Notes: generated by a model from the letters alone, not told the origin. DNA of 64,000 nucleotides from Leifsonia sp. ku-ls (GCA_003367665.1 QKXI01000013.1:48803-112802), one strand, 5' to 3'. Counted from the first letter of the stretch, positions 9,703 to 19,307 are shown. Numbers and translations: made by a program.

Positions 9703-11604
9703 ATGACCGTATCCCAATCGGCTCCGGGTGGGGACAGGCACGCCACCCCCGCGTCGAACCCGGCCGTGACGTATCCGTCGCGCCTGGGTCCGGCCGAGCG
9801 GGCCGCCGCGATCGCGGCGCTCAAGGACACCGAGCTCGACATCCTGGTCGTGGGCGGCGGCATCGTCGGGGCGGGCTCCGCCGTCGACGCGGCCACGCGC
9901 GGCCTCACGACGGGGCTGGTGGAGGCGCGCGACTTCGCCTCCGGCACCTCCAGCCGGTCGTCGAAGCTGGTGCACGGCGGCATCCGCTACCTGGAGCAGC
10001 TCGACTTCCGGCTCGTGCGCGAGGCCCTCATCGAGCGCGGTCTGCTGCTGCAGCGCATCGCGCCGCACCTGGTGAAGCCGGTGCGCTTCCTCTACCCGCT
10101 GCACAAGCGCGTCTGGGAGCGGTTCTACATCGGCGCCGGCATGATGCTGTACGACATCTTCTCCTACACCGGAGGCCGCCCTCCCGGCGTCCCGCACCAC
10201 CGTCACCTCAGCAAGCGCCAGGTGCTGAACGCCATCCCGTCGATGAACAAGGACGCCCTGGTCGGCGGCATCACGTACTACGACGCGCAGGTCGACGACG
10301 CACGCTACGTGGCCAACCTGGTCCGCACCGCGGCCCACTACGGCGCGCACGTCGCGTCGCGGGTGCGGGTCGAGGGCTTCATCAAGGTGGGCGAGCGTGT
10401 CGTGGGCGTGCGTGCGCACGACCTGGAGACCGACGAGCGGTTCGACATCCGCGCGAAGCAGGTCGTCAACGCCACCGGCGTCTGGACGGACGACACGCAG
10501 TCGATGGTGGGGGAGCGCGGGCAGTTCAAGGTGCGGGCGTCCAAGGGCATCCACCTCGTCGTCCCGCGGGACCGCTTTCAGTCGAAGATGGGCCTGCTTC
10601 TGCGCACCGAGAAGAGCGTGCTGTTCGTCATCCCGTGGGGCCGGCACTGGCTCATCGGCACGACCGACACCGACTGGCACCTCGACAAGGCGCACCCGGC
10701 GGCGACCGCGGCCGACATCGACTATCTGCTCGCGCACGTCAACGAGGTGCTCAACGTCCCGCTCACCCGGGAGGACGTGGAGGGCGTCTACGCCGGCCTG
10801 CGCCCGCTGCTCGCGGGCGAGTCGGAGCAGACGTCGAAGCTGTCGCGCGAGCACCTGGTCGCCCACTCGGTGCCGGGCCTCGTCGTCATCGCCGGCGGCA
10901 AGTGGACCACCTACCGCGTGATGGCGAAGGACGCGGTGGACGCGGCGGTCAGCGCGCTCGACGGCAAGATCCCCGAGTCGGCCACGATGGACATCGCCCT
11001 GGTCGGAGCGGAGGGCTACAAGGCCGCCTGGAACCGCCGCGGCCGCATCGCGAAGGAGACCGGCCTCCACGTCGCCAGGGTCGAGCACCTGCTGAACCGG
11101 TACGGCACGTTCGCGGAGGACATCCTGGCGCTCATCCGGGAGGACCCGTCGCTGGCCGACCCGCTTCCCGGCGCGGACGACTACGTCGGCGCCGAGGTCG
11201 TCTACGCGGCGACGCACGAGGGCGCCCTGCACCTGGAGGACGTGCTCGCCCGCCGCACCCGCATCTCGATCGAGGCATGGGACCGCGGCGTGTCCGCGGC
11301 GCCGGTCGCGGCCGCCCTCATGGCGAAGGTGCTCGGCTGGGACAAGGACCGCGAGGAGCGCGAGGTGCGCACCTACCTCAAGCGCGTGGAGGCCGAGCGC
11401 GCCAGCCAGCTGCAGCCCGACGACGAGTCGGCCGACCGCATCCGCCTGGAGGCGCCCGACATCGTGGAGGAGGACGCGGCCGCCGCCAAGAAGGAGAAGG
11501 TGCGCGCCGGCTCGACCAAGGCCGGCACGCCGACCGCGGCCGACCGGGCGCCGAAGGACGTCGCGGGCGCCGGCGGGGAGGACGCGCCGGCCAGCGAAGG
11601 CTGA
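9703..11604 (+). CDS. glpD: Glycerol-3-phosphate dehydrogenase, FAD-dependent
   Basis: 633 residues. The enzyme oxidises sn-glycerol 3-phosphate to dihydroxyacetone phosphate at the membrane and feeds electrons to quinone. The FAD-binding motif ILVVGGGIVGAGSAVDAATRG is near residues 46-66, followed by DFASGTSSRSSKLVHGGIRYL, the IGTTDTDWH segment and the VVIAGGKWTTYRVMAKDAV C-terminal FAD contact. A helical DAO-C domain follows (GAEVVYAATHEGALHLEDVLARRTRIS). The last 60 or so residues are a charged Ala/Lys/Asp-rich tail that lies beyond the conserved domain. GGGAGAG precedes ATG 9703. No glpF or glpK is adjacent. Confidence 0.95.
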   Translation: MTVSQSAPGGDRHATPASNPAVTYPSRLGPAERAAAIAALKDTELDILVVGGGIVGAGSAVDAATRGLTTGLVEARDFASGTSSRSSKLVHGGIRYLEQLDFRLVREALIERGLLLQRIAPHLVKPVRFLYPLHKRVWERFYIGAGMMLYDIFSYTGGRPPGVPHHRHLSKRQVLNAIPSMNKDALVGGITYYDAQVDDARYVANLVRTAAHYGAHVASRVRVEGFIKVGERVVGVRAHDLETDERFDIRAKQVVNATGVWTDDTQSMVGERGQFKVRASKGIHLVVPRDRFQSKMGLLLRTEKSVLFVIPWGRHWLIGTTDTDWHLDKAHPAATAADIDYLLAHVNEVLNVPLTREDVEGVYAGLRPLLAGESEQTSKLSREHLVAHSVPGLVVIAGGKWTTYRVMAKDAVDAAVSALDGKIPESATMDIALVGAEGYKAAWNRRGRIAKETGLHVARVEHLLNRYGTFAEDILALIREDPSLADPLPGADDYVGAEVVYAATHEGALHLEDVLARRTRISIEAWDRGVSAAPVAAALMAKVLGWDKDREEREVRTYLKRVEAERASQLQPDDESADRIRLEAPDIVEEDAAAAKKEKVRAGSTKAGTPTAADRAPKDVAGAGGEDAPASEG

Positions 11605-11617
11605 GAAGCACCGCAGA

Positions 11618-11653
11618 GAGACCCTCCCGAGACGGCGATCCCGGGAGGGTCTC
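11618..11653 (+). terminator. Terminator after glpD
   Basis: A 12-bp stem, GAGACCCTCCCG (11618-11629) with CGGGAGGGTCTC (11642-11653), followed by CCTCTGCTCC. It separates glpD from the antiporter operon. Confidence 0.75.
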
Positions 11654-11720
11654 CCTCTGCTCCGGTAAACTGGAACCTCACCCCCCTTATGCCGGCGAAC
11701 CCGGCGGATGGAGACGGCTG

Positions 11721-12251
11721 ATGGTTGACGTTCGACGGGTCAAGCTGCCCGGGGTCGGGGTGCTGCACACCTTCGTGACCGACGATGGCGGCAAAGTCGG
11801 CGTCATCGCGCACCGGTCCGGGCACAGCGACCTGATCACCTTCTCGGACCATGAAGACGGCGCCGACGTGACCAAGGTGTCGCTGCGGCTCAGCGAGGAC
11901 GAAGCGCACACGCTCGCCGAGCTGCTCGGCGGCACGCAGATCACCGAGACGCTCACCGCGCTCGACCAGATCCCCGGCCTCAGCATCGACTGGTTCACCG
12001 TCGACTACGACGACTACATCGCCGGCCAGCAGCTCGGCGCGCCGGGCGACCGCGGCTTCGTCGGCCTCACGGTCGTCGCCGTGGTGCGCGGCGACTCCGC
12101 CAACCCGGCGCCCGCGCCCGACTTCAAGGTGTTCCCCGGCGACACGCTCGTCGTCGCCGGCACCCCGGAGAAGGTCGCGAAGGCGTTCTCGTTCTTCCGC
12201 ACCGGCGAGGTCGCCGCGCGGCTGGCCGCCGACGCGCCGCCGGGGGGCTGA
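11721..12251 (+). CDS. Cation:proton antiporter regulatory subunit (KhtT-like, RCK_C domain)
   Basis: 176 residues, soluble. The N-terminal 70 residues resemble KhtT (VKLPGVGVLHTFVTDDGGKVGVIAHRSG) and the C-terminal half is an RCK_C/TrkA_C domain (FVGLTVVAVVRGDS to KVFPGDTLVVAGTPEKVAKAF). KhtT proteins gate the partner antiporter KhtU, and RCK_C domains of this group bind c-di-AMP in Bacillus. The same control here is inference. The ATG at 11721 is used; a TAAACT box near 11667 could be the -10. The antiporter gene follows after 6 bases, so the two are co-transcribed. Confidence 0.87.
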   Translation: MVDVRRVKLPGVGVLHTFVTDDGGKVGVIAHRSGHSDLITFSDHEDGADVTKVSLRLSEDEAHTLAELLGGTQITETLTALDQIPGLSIDWFTVDYDDYIAGQQLGAPGDRGFVGLTVVAVVRGDSANPAPAPDFKVFPGDTLVVAGTPEKVAKAFSFFRTGEVAARLAADAPPGG

Positions 12252-12257
12252 TCGACG

Positions 12258-13628
12258 ATGCATCTCGGCGAAGACCTCATCGTTCTCGGCATCCTCCTGC
12301 TCGTCGCGTACGTGCTCGGGCGCCTCGGCAAGCTGGTGGGTCTCCCCGCGATCCCGGTCTACATGCTCGTCGGCCTGCTGGCGAGCCCGCACACCGGCTG
12401 GTTCCCGCTCAACTTCGAGAGCCACTACATCGAGCTCATCGCGGTCTTCGGGCTCATCCTGCTGCTGTTCAACCTGGGCCTGGAGTTCGACCAGGACGAG
12501 TTCTTCGGCAACTTCGGCAAGCTGATCGTCTCCGGCGGCTCGTACATCCTCATCAACATGGGGGTCGGGCTGGTGTTCGGCTTCATGGTCGGCTGGGGGA
12601 CGCGCGAGGCGCTCATCATCGCCGGCATGACGGCGACCTCGTCCTCGGCCATCGTGACGAAGTTGCTGATCGAGCTGCGGCGGCTCGCCAACACCGAGAC
12701 GCCGATGATCCTCGGCGTCACCGTGGTCGAGGACATCTTCATCGCGATCTACCTCGCGATCGTCTCGGTCGTGCTGAGCGGCGAGACGGACTTCTGGCCG
12801 GTCGTCGGCAAGCTCGCGGTCGCCTTCGCCTTCCTCGTGGTGATGTTCACGATCGCCCGCTGGGGCGGTCGCTTCGTCTCGCGGCTGTTCCGCACCAAGG
12901 ACGACGAGCTGTTCACGATCCTGTTCTTCGGCTTCGCGGTGCTGTTCGCCGGCATCGGCGAGATCCTCGGCGTGACCGACGCGATCGGGGCGTTCCTCAT
13001 CGGCCTTGTGCTCGGCGCGACGAAGTACCGCAACAAGATCGAGCACATCGCGATCCCGCTGCGGGACGTGTTCGCCGCGTTCTTCTTCCTCAACTTCGGC
13101 CTCGCGCTCGACCCGGCCAAGTTCCCGTCCGTCCTCGTGCCGGTGCTGGTCGCCGTGCTGCTCACCATCGTGCTCAACATCGCCGCCGGCCAGTTCGTGG
13201 CGTGGATCAACGGGTTCGGCGTCCAGGCGGGCATCAACACCACGGTCATCCTGCAGAACCGCGGGGAGTTCGCGCTGATCCTCGCGACGCTGTCGCTGGC
13301 GGCGGGGCTGGACGAGCGCATCCAGCCGTTCGCCGGACTCTACGTGCTCATCATGGCCGTGCTCGGCCCGATCCTCGCAGCGAACTCCGAGAGGATCGGT
13401 GCGATGATCCTACGGACCGGCCCGAAGCGGCGGCGCGAACGGAAGAAGAAGAAGGCCCGCGATCCCATGCTCGACGAGGAGATCGCGCTCGTCGAGGCGG
13501 CGACCGCCGACCTCGACTCCGACACGCGCCGTGAGACGACGAGCGCGGACCAGACGCAGCAGGCCGTCGACCGCATCGTCGACCGGGCCATGCAGGACGA
13601 CATGAGCGGCGAACGGGAACGGGACTGA
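12258..13628 (+). CDS. CPA2-type cation:proton antiporter (KhtU/KefB-like)
   Basis: 456 residues with about 12-13 transmembrane segments of the Na+/H+ exchanger fold. Characteristic segments are GLPAIPVYMLVGLLASPHTG, LLLFNLGLEFDQDEF, the crossover region with TATSSSAIVTKLL, GVTDAIGAFLIGLVLG, and FAAFFFLNFGLALDP. The C-terminal tail is cytoplasmic and very basic at first (RRRERKKKKARD), then acidic; no RCK_N domain is attached, which fits a separate regulatory subunit. It probably exports K+ in exchange for protons at the cytoplasmic membrane. The gene lies 6 bases after its KhtT-like partner; the SURF1 reading frame opens immediately after its stop. Confidence 0.9.
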   Translation: MHLGEDLIVLGILLLVAYVLGRLGKLVGLPAIPVYMLVGLLASPHTGWFPLNFESHYIELIAVFGLILLLFNLGLEFDQDEFFGNFGKLIVSGGSYILINMGVGLVFGFMVGWGTREALIIAGMTATSSSAIVTKLLIELRRLANTETPMILGVTVVEDIFIAIYLAIVSVVLSGETDFWPVVGKLAVAFAFLVVMFTIARWGGRFVSRLFRTKDDELFTILFFGFAVLFAGIGEILGVTDAIGAFLIGLVLGATKYRNKIEHIAIPLRDVFAAFFFLNFGLALDPAKFPSVLVPVLVAVLLTIVLNIAAGQFVAWINGFGVQAGINTTVILQNRGEFALILATLSLAAGLDERIQPFAGLYVLIMAVLGPILAANSERIGAMILRTGPKRRRERKKKKARDPMLDEEIALVEAATADLDSDTRRETTSADQTQQAVDRIVDRAMQDDMSGERERD

Positions 13629-13684
13629 CCATCGACACGACACGGGACGAGGCGCCGGCGACCGGCGAGACCACCCTCTTCCAG

Positions 13685-14482
13685 ATGATGCTGCGGCCGC
13701 GGTGGATCGGCGCGCTGGTCTTCGCGCTGCTGCTCGCCGCCGGGTTCGCCTGGCTCGGGCAGTGGCAGCTCGAACGCGCCGTGGAGTCGGGCAAGGCCGT
13801 CGAGGCGCCGACGGAGACCGTGCTGCCGCTCGCGGAGGTCGCCGCCCCGTCCTCCCCGCTGCGCGACGCCGCCGTGGGGCAGCTGGTCGAGTTCACCGGC
13901 GCCTTCGTCCCCGGCGACTACCAGCTGCTGGAGGGTCGCCTCAACGACGGCCGCTCCGGCTGGTGGGTCGTCGGCCACCTGACCCTGCAGCGCGACGGAC
14001 AACCGGTCGCGCTCGCCGTGGCGCGCGGCTGGGCTCCGGACGAGGCGAGCGCGAAGGCGGCCATGGCCCGGCTGGCGAACGAACCGGGCCAGCCGCAGCG
14101 GGTCGTCGGCCGCATCCTGCCGGACGAGCAGCCGCAGGTGCCCGACAAGAAGGACCCGACGGCGATGAAGTCGCTCGGCGTCGGCCAGCTCTACAACCTG
14201 TGGAGCGGCGTCGACGGCGTGGACGTGTACGCCGCCTATGTGGTCCAGCGCGGTGCTCCGGACGGGCTCGTGCAGATCGACTCCCCGCCGCCGATCGCGC
14301 AGACCGAGCTGAACTGGCTCAACGTGTTCTACGCCGCCGAGTGGATCATCTTCGCCGGCTTCGCGGTCTTCCTCTGGTACCGGCTGGTGCGCGACGCCAA
14401 ACAGCGGGAGGACGAGCTGCGCGAGCTCGCAGCGGAGGAGGAGCGTGCCGCGGGGAACGTGCAGGCCGAGCACCTAGAATAG
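13685..14482 (+). CDS. SURF1 family protein (cytochrome oxidase assembly)
   Basis: 265 residues with two transmembrane segments, near residues 7-24 (WIGALVFALLLAAGFAWLGQ) and 214-235 (VFYAAEWIIFAGFAVFLWY), bounding a large extracytoplasmic domain. GQWQLERA after TM1 and VARGWAP are SURF1 hallmarks. The family assists haem a insertion into cytochrome c oxidase. The ORF stays open upstream of ATG 13685 to the end of the antiporter gene but has no good start codon there. The C-terminal tail is highly charged. DUF3817 and guaA follow on the same strand. Confidence 0.9.
   Translation: MMLRPRWIGALVFALLLAAGFAWLGQWQLERAVESGKAVEAPTETVLPLAEVAAPSSPLRDAAVGQLVEFTGAFVPGDYQLLEGRLNDGRSGWWVVGHLTLQRDGQPVALAVARGWAPDEASAKAAMARLANEPGQPQRVVGRILPDEQPQVPDKKDPTAMKSLGVGQLYNLWSGVDGVDVYAAYVVQRGAPDGLVQIDSPPPIAQTELNWLNVFYAAEWIIFAGFAVFLWYRLVRDAKQREDELRELAAEEERAAGNVQAEHLE
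14475..14480 (+). promoter_or_regulatory. -10 box of DUF3817 gene (leaderless)
   Basis: TAGAAT lies 6 bases before ATG 14487 and inside the last codons of the SURF1 gene. Confidence 0.5.
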
Positions 14483-14486
14483 GCGC

Positions 14487-14936
14487 ATGCCCCTCGCTCC
14501 CAAGCTCGAAGACTTCCCGAAGATCCGCGGGGCGCTCCGGTTCTACCAGGTGTTCGCGTACGTCACGGGCATCATGCTGCTCCTGCTGTGCGCCGAGATG
14601 ATCGTCAAGTACGGTCTCGGCTACCAGCTGTTCGCGTTCAGCAACTACGGCGTCCTCACCTTCGTGCCCGTGCAGACCGCGGTGGCGCCCACGGGCGTCG
14701 ACCTGAGCACGGGCATCCTGATCGCACACGGCTGGCTGTACGTCGTGTACCTGATCTCCGACTTCCGCCTGTGGTCGCTGATGCGCTGGCCGTTCACGAA
14801 GTTCGTCATGATCGCCCTCGGCGGCGTCGTGCCGTTCCTGTCCTTCTTCGTGGAGGCGCGCATCACCAAGCAGGTGAAGACCTACCTGGCCGGCCGGGAG
14901 GCCGAGGCCGAGATTCCCGTGGAGGCGACAAATTAG
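14487..14936 (+). CDS. DUF3817 membrane protein
   Basis: 149 residues, four hydrophobic segments ([20 protein letters not shown], the region after [41 protein letters not shown]). The family has no assigned function; in actinobacteria it frequently lies next to guaA, as here, where guaA starts 10 bases downstream. The protein ends in an acidic tail. The -10 box overlapping the SURF1 gene implies that DUF3817 and guaA can be expressed together from their own leaderless promoter. Confidence 0.87.
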   Translation: MPLAPKLEDFPKIRGALRFYQVFAYVTGIMLLLLCAEMIVKYGLGYQLFAFSNYGVLTFVPVQTAVAPTGVDLSTGILIAHGWLYVVYLISDFRLWSLMRWPFTKFVMIALGGVVPFLSFFVEARITKQVKTYLAGREAEAEIPVEATN

Positions 14937-14946
14937 CGGAGATTCC

Positions 14947-16560
14947 ATGAGTGCAGACGCTGCGTTCACCGACATGCTGGGCGGGGCAGACTCCGCCAAC
15001 CCGTCCGGGCCCGTGCTCGTCGTCGATTTCGGTGCGCAGTACGCGCAGCTGATCGCGCGCCGGGTCCGCGAGGCGAACGTGTACTCGGAGATCGTGCCGC
15101 ACACCGTCACGGCGGCCGAGATCGCGGCGAAGCGCCCGTCCGGCATCGTGCTGTCCGGCGGCCCGTCCTCGGTGTACGAGGAGGGCGCGCCGCGGCTCGA
15201 CGAGGCGATCTTCGATCTTGGCGTCCCGGTGCTCGGCATCTGCTACGGCTTCCAGGTGATGGCCACGGCGCTCGGCGGCGAGGTCGCGAAGACCGGTCAG
15301 CGCGAGTATGGTTCGACGGCCGTGCGCATCTCCGATTCCGGCGTCCTGCTCGACGGCCAGCCCGCGGAGCAGACCGCCTGGATGAGCCACGGCGACTCGG
15401 TGTCTCGCGCGCCGGAGGGCTTCGAGGTGCTCGCCTCGACCGAGGGCACGCCCGTCGCCGCGTTCGCGAATGACGAGCGCCGCCTCTACGGCGTGCAGTG
15501 GCATCCCGAGGTCAAGCACTCGACCTACGGCCAGGCCGTGCTGGAGAACTTCCTGCACCGCGCCGCCGGCATCCCCGCCGACTGGAACAGCGGCAACGTG
15601 ATCGCCGACCAGGTCGCCGCGATCCAGGCGCAGGTCGGGTCCGGCCGCGTCATCTGCGCGCTGTCGGGCGGTGTGGACTCGGCGGTCGCCGCCGCGCTCG
15701 TGCACAAGGCCGTCGGCGACCAGCTGGTGTGCGTGTTCGTCGACCACGGCCTGCTCCGCAAGGACGAGGCGCGTCAGGTCGAGGAGGACTACGTCAAGGC
15801 GACCGGCGTGCGGCTCGTGACGGTGAACGCGCAGGAGCAGTTCCTGACCGCGCTCGCCGGCGTCAGCGACCCGGAGACGAAGCGCAAGATCATCGGCCGC
15901 GAGTTCATCCGCGTGTTCGAGAAGGCGCAGGCCGACCTGATCGCGGAGGCCGCGAGCGAGGGCGACCCGATCCGCTTCCTGGTGCAGGGCACGCTCTACC
16001 CGGACGTGGTGGAGTCGGGCGGCGGCACCGGGACGGCGAACATCAAGAGCCACCACAACGTGGGCGGCCTGCCGGAGGACCTGCAGTTCGAACTGGTCGA
16101 GCCGCTCCGGACGCTGTTCAAGGACGAGGTGCGCGCCATCGGCCGGGAGCTCGGGCTTCCCGAGGCGATCGTCTCCCGCCAGCCGTTCCCCGGCCCGGGC
16201 CTCGGCATCCGCATCGTGGGCGAGGTCACGCAGGAGCGCCTCGACCTGCTGCGCGACGCCGACGCCATCGTGCGCGCCGAGCTGACGGCGGCCGGGCTCG
16301 ACCAGGAGATCTGGCAGTGCCCGGTCGTGCTGCTGGCCGACGTGCGCTCGGTGGGCGTGCAGGGCGACGGCCGCACCTACGGTCACCCGATCGTGCTGCG
16401 CCCGGTGTCGAGCGAGGACGCGATGACCGCCGACTGGACGCGCCTGCCGTACGACCTGCTGGCGAAGATCTCGAACCGCATCACCAACGAGGTGGACGGC
16501 GTGAACCGTGTCGTGCTCGACGTCACGTCGAAGCCGCCGGGAACGATCGAGTGGGAGTGA
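14947..16560 (+). CDS. guaA: GMP synthase (glutamine-hydrolysing)
   Basis: 537 residues. It converts XMP to GMP using glutamine and ATP. The N-terminal class I amidotransferase domain has the nucleophile C99 in GICYGFQ and the partner His in [10 protein letters not shown]. The ATP-pyrophosphatase domain begins at [17 protein letters not shown], and the C-terminal dimerisation domain contains [14 protein letters not shown] and ends [16 protein letters not shown] at 14939-14942 precedes ATG 14947. The product of guaB upstream is its substrate. The gene ends at a 17-bp terminator stem shared with the convergent gene. Confidence 0.97.
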   Translation: MSADAAFTDMLGGADSANPSGPVLVVDFGAQYAQLIARRVREANVYSEIVPHTVTAAEIAAKRPSGIVLSGGPSSVYEEGAPRLDEAIFDLGVPVLGICYGFQVMATALGGEVAKTGQREYGSTAVRISDSGVLLDGQPAEQTAWMSHGDSVSRAPEGFEVLASTEGTPVAAFANDERRLYGVQWHPEVKHSTYGQAVLENFLHRAAGIPADWNSGNVIADQVAAIQAQVGSGRVICALSGGVDSAVAAALVHKAVGDQLVCVFVDHGLLRKDEARQVEEDYVKATGVRLVTVNAQEQFLTALAGVSDPETKRKIIGREFIRVFEKAQADLIAEAASEGDPIRFLVQGTLYPDVVESGGGTGTANIKSHHNVGGLPEDLQFELVEPLRTLFKDEVRAIGRELGLPEAIVSRQPFPGPGLGIRIVGEVTQERLDLLRDADAIVRAELTAAGLDQEIWQCPVVLLADVRSVGVQGDGRTYGHPIVLRPVSSEDAMTADWTRLPYDLLAKISNRITNEVDGVNRVVLDVTSKPPGTIEWE

Positions 16561-16574
16561 GCTCTCCCTGACGC

Positions 16575-16613
16575 GAGAAGGCCCGGGATGCGGTGAGCAT
16601 CCCGGGCCTTCTC
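16575..16613. terminator. Bidirectional terminator between guaA and the Bax-inhibitor gene
   Basis: A perfect 17-bp stem, 16575-16591 with 16597-16613, loop GGTGA. It lies between two convergent genes and can serve both. Confidence 0.9.
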
Positions 16614-16646
16614 CCGTTGTGGCGCGGTGTGCGCCCCGGTGTGCGT

Positions 16647-17438
16647 TCAGTCGCGCGAGATGGCGAGCATCCGCAGGATCTCGAGGTACAGCCAGATGAC
16701 GGTGACCATGACGCCGAACGCGCCCGACCAGCCGTAGATGCGCGGCGCGCGGTTGGCGACGCCCTGCTTGATCGCGTCGAAGTCGAGCACCAGCGAGTAG
16801 GCGCCGAGCAGGACGACCAGGAGGCCGATGATGAGGCCCAGCTTGATGCCGGTGTTGCCGAGCTCCACGCTGTTGAGGCCGAATGCGCCGTTGGTCGCGC
16901 CGGTCCACATCAGGATGACGTTGACCAGCGAGTAGGCGAGGTAGCCGAACATCGCGATCAGGAAGACCTTGGTGGCCTTGGCCGAGGCGCGGATCTTGCC
17001 GGAGGCGAAGAGCGCCAGCGTGACGCCGACGACGGCGAAGGTCGCGATGACGGCCTGGATGACGATGCCGGACCACTGCGACTCGAAGAACATCGAGATG
17101 GCGCCGAGGAACACGCCCTGCGCGGCCGAGTAGCCGAGCACGAGGCCCGGAACCGGGCGGCGCTTGAAGATGTTGACGAGCGCGAGCACGAAGCCGACGA
17201 TCGCGGCCGGGATCGCGAGGACAGGGACGAACCAGCCGACGCCCGCCCCCGCGAGCAGCAGGACGAAGCAGATCGCGGTCTTGGTGATCGTGTCCTCGAC
17301 CGTCATCCGGTCGGTGTCCGCGGCCGTCGCGGACGGCGCCTGGTACATCTGCTCCAGGTTCTCGGCGGTGGCGGTCGCGGCCTGACCGTTGTTGGAGAAC
17401 GCCGGGTTGGTGGAGAAGGCCGGGTTGGTGAGTGCCAT
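16647..17438 (-). CDS. Bax inhibitor-1/YccA family membrane protein
   Basis: 263 residues, seven hydrophobic segments after a soluble Asn/Ala/Gln-rich N terminus of about 50 residues (NPAFSTNPAFSNNGQ, a near-duplicate pair of NPAFS units). The family in bacteria is poorly characterised; homologues include pH-sensitive calcium leak channels. Membrane segments include ICFVLLLAGAGVGWFVPVL and LGLIIGLLVVLLGAYSLVLDFD, the latter containing the conserved Asp of the BI-1 fold. The ATG at 17438 is close behind GAGGAG. A reverse-strand TAGATT about 50 bases upstream could be its -10. The hypothetical gene upstream lies on the same strand. Confidence 0.88.
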   Translation of the reverse strand: MALTNPAFSTNPAFSNNGQAATATAENLEQMYQAPSATAADTDRMTVEDTITKTAICFVLLLAGAGVGWFVPVLAIPAAIVGFVLALVNIFKRRPVPGLVLGYSAAQGVFLGAISMFFESQWSGIVIQAVIATFAVVGVTLALFASGKIRASAKATKVFLIAMFGYLAYSLVNVILMWTGATNGAFGLNSVELGNTGIKLGLIIGLLVVLLGAYSLVLDFDAIKQGVANRAPRIYGWSGAFGVMVTVIWLYLEILRMLAISRD

Positions 17439-17476
17439 GAGCTCCTCGTTCTGTGGTGACCTGAGTGTGGTCTTCT

Positions 17477-18130
17477 TCACTCAAATCTACGGGGTTCTTT
17501 TCTGAGAGTTCTGACAGATTGCCATGAATCGAGTCGGAGGGCGATCCAGCGCGCCAGCCAGGCGGCCGCGACGATGACGACGGTGCTGGTCAGGATGGTG
17601 ATCCAGCCCTGCTGGTAGTCGTGGACGAACCGCGGGAGGGCGACGCTCCAGAGGATCGGCAGCAGCAGCACGACGAACGACGTGAGGGGCCGCAGTCGAA
17701 CGAGCAGCCAGGCGGCGAGCGCGACGGCGTAGCACCACGCGAAGCCCGACCCGCCCAGCATGAGCCACGTGAAGCCGAGCACCGGAAGCGGGACGGCGAC
17801 CCGGCGCCCGATGGTGGACGGCAGCACGGCCCAGCCCGCCGGCTGCATGAGCGACCCGACCAGGAGGAGCGGGAGGCTGTACGCGGTCGTGCCGAGCACG
17901 CAGGCCGTGCCGACGAAGAGCATGACGATGCCGACGACGAGGCGCGGGCGGTAGGCCCCCCAGCGCAGGGGCAGCCGCGACGCGGGCTCGACCCAGCGGC
18001 GGGTTGGTCGCGCGGCGGTGGCGCCGGGGACCGCCGCGTCGGGGCCCGGATCGGGGGCGCCCGGGATCGCCGCGTCGGCGCGTGGATCGCCGTCGGCCGG
18101 GGTGGGCGACGGGGTCGGGTCGACGGACAC
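17477..18130 (-). CDS. Hypothetical membrane protein
   Basis: 217 residues, GTG start. Residues 1-45 are low-complexity Pro/Ala/Asp-rich and probably disordered. Four or five hydrophobic segments follow (LVVGIVMLFVGTACVLGTTA, LPLLLVGSLMQPAGWAVL, LGFTWLMLGGSGFAWCYAVALAAWLLV, TSFVVLLLPILWSVA, ITILTSTVVIVAAAWLA) and a basic tail. I do not recognise a family with confidence. It ends 38 bases before the Bax-inhibitor start, on the same strand, and may be co-transcribed. It is divergent from the GDPD gene with 61 bases between starts. Confidence 0.7.
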   Translation of the reverse strand: MSVDPTPSPTPADGDPRADAAIPGAPDPGPDAAVPGATAARPTRRWVEPASRLPLRWGAYRPRLVVGIVMLFVGTACVLGTTAYSLPLLLVGSLMQPAGWAVLPSTIGRRVAVPLPVLGFTWLMLGGSGFAWCYAVALAAWLLVRLRPLTSFVVLLLPILWSVALPRFVHDYQQGWITILTSTVVIVAAAWLARWIALRLDSWQSVRTLRKEPRRFE

Positions 18131-18179
18131 GCGTCGATTCTGGCACCACGCGGCTCCCGGCGTCGCGGCCCGCCGCGGC

Positions 18180-18185
18180 TAGGAT
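18180..18185 (+). promoter_or_regulatory. -10 box of GDPD gene (leaderless)
   Basis: TAGGAT lies 6 bases before ATG 18192, on the divergent side of the hypothetical gene. Confidence 0.55.
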
Positions 18186-18191
18186 CGGGCC

Positions 18192-19259
18192 ATGCGCGCT
18201 CGAACGGCCCCCGTGGTGATCGGTCACCGAGGGGCGCCGGGGTACCGGCCGGAGCACACCAGGGCCTCGTACGAGTTGGCGTTCCGGCTCGGCGCGGACG
18301 CCGTCGAGCCCGACATCGTCGCGACGAAGGACGGCGTGCTCGTGCTACGGCACGAGAACGAGATCTCGGGCACCACGGACGTCGCCGATCACCCCGAGTT
18401 CGTCGATCGCCGCACCACCAAGGAGGTGGACGGGACGCCGCTGACCGGGTGGTTCACCGAGGACTTCACCTGGGACGAGCTGTCCACGCTGCGGGCGCGC
18501 GAGCGCATCCCGGCCCTGCGGCAGGCCAGCTCCACGTTCGACGACCACTACCCGCTGCTGCGGCTGCGCGACCTGCTGGACCTGATCGACCGGACCGGCG
18601 ACGGCGGCTCACAGGCGCCAGGACTCGTGGCCGAGCTGAAGCACGCCACCTACTTCGACGCCGCCGGCTACCCGCTGGACGAGCTGTTCCTCGCCGAGCT
18701 CGCCGACGCCGGCTGGACGGACCGGGCCGGCGTCGTGGTGGAGAGCTTCGAGCACACCGTGCTCACCCGCCTGCACGAGCGCGGCTTCCGTGGCCGACGC
18801 GTCTACCTGCTGGAGGACACCGGCGCGCCCGCCGACCGGGTCGCCTCCCTCGGCTCCGCGGCCCCGGGCTACGAGGCGGACCTGACCCTTCGCGGCCTGT
18901 ACGCGCTCGGCTCCGCCGCCCGGTCGGCCGCCGAGCGGGTGGACGGCATCAGCGTGGAGACCGCACAGGTGCTCTCCTCCGGCTCGGTGTCCGTCGCCCT
19001 GTTCGGCGAGGAGGACGCCGCGGACGTCGGCGCGGTCACCTCCGACCTCGTCGACCTCGCGCACTCGGCGGGCCTCGCGGTCTTCTGCTGGACGCTGCGT
19101 CCCGAGAACGGGATGCTCCCCGCGGAGTTCCGCACCCCGGGAAGCGACGCGGACTGGGGCGACTGGCGACGCTTCTTCTCCATCCTCCTTCACTCGGGCG
19201 TCGACGGCGTCTTCGCCGACCATCCGGACCTGGCGGTCGCCGTGCGCGACGGCCGCTGA
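18192..19259 (+). CDS. Glycerophosphodiester phosphodiesterase
   Basis: 355 residues, GDPD family TIM barrel that hydrolyses glycerophosphodiesters to glycerol 3-phosphate and an alcohol. VIGHRGAPGYRPEHTRASY at the N terminus holds the catalytic His and metal-binding Glu, and VEPDIVATKDGVLVLRHE contains the second metal site and catalytic His. LVAELKHATYF supplies the third acidic ligand. No signal peptide is visible, so a cytoplasmic enzyme is likely. It would supply substrate for GlpD 8 kb upstream, though no operon links them. The start is fixed by a TAGGAT box 6 bases before the ATG. Confidence 0.92.
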   Translation: MRARTAPVVIGHRGAPGYRPEHTRASYELAFRLGADAVEPDIVATKDGVLVLRHENEISGTTDVADHPEFVDRRTTKEVDGTPLTGWFTEDFTWDELSTLRARERIPALRQASSTFDDHYPLLRLRDLLDLIDRTGDGGSQAPGLVAELKHATYFDAAGYPLDELFLAELADAGWTDRAGVVVESFEHTVLTRLHERGFRGRRVYLLEDTGAPADRVASLGSAAPGYEADLTLRGLYALGSAARSAAERVDGISVETAQVLSSGSVSVALFGEEDAADVGAVTSDLVDLAHSAGLAVFCWTLRPENGMLPAEFRTPGSDADWGDWRRFFSILLHSGVDGVFADHPDLAVAVRDGR

Positions 19260-19301
19260 GCGCCGTCACCTCGCTCCCGGCCGAATGACGGTGGCAGCGA
19301 C

Positions 19302-19307
19302 TAAAAT
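19302..19307 (+). promoter_or_regulatory. -10 box of pcrA
   Basis: TAAAAT lies 10 bases before ATG 19318. It supports this start over the in-frame ATG at 19285, which would be upstream of transcription. Confidence 0.5.

Noticed and set aside
11654-11720. Riboswitch (c-di-AMP type) ahead of the KhtT-like gene
   Set aside because: The spacer is under 70 bases and only one small GC stem is visible; far too short for the known ydaO-type aptamer.
14863-17484. An 873-codon open frame on the minus strand across guaA
   Set aside because: It lies antisense to a clear guaA and its translation is low-complexity Arg/Ala/Asp-rich; a high-GC shadow frame.
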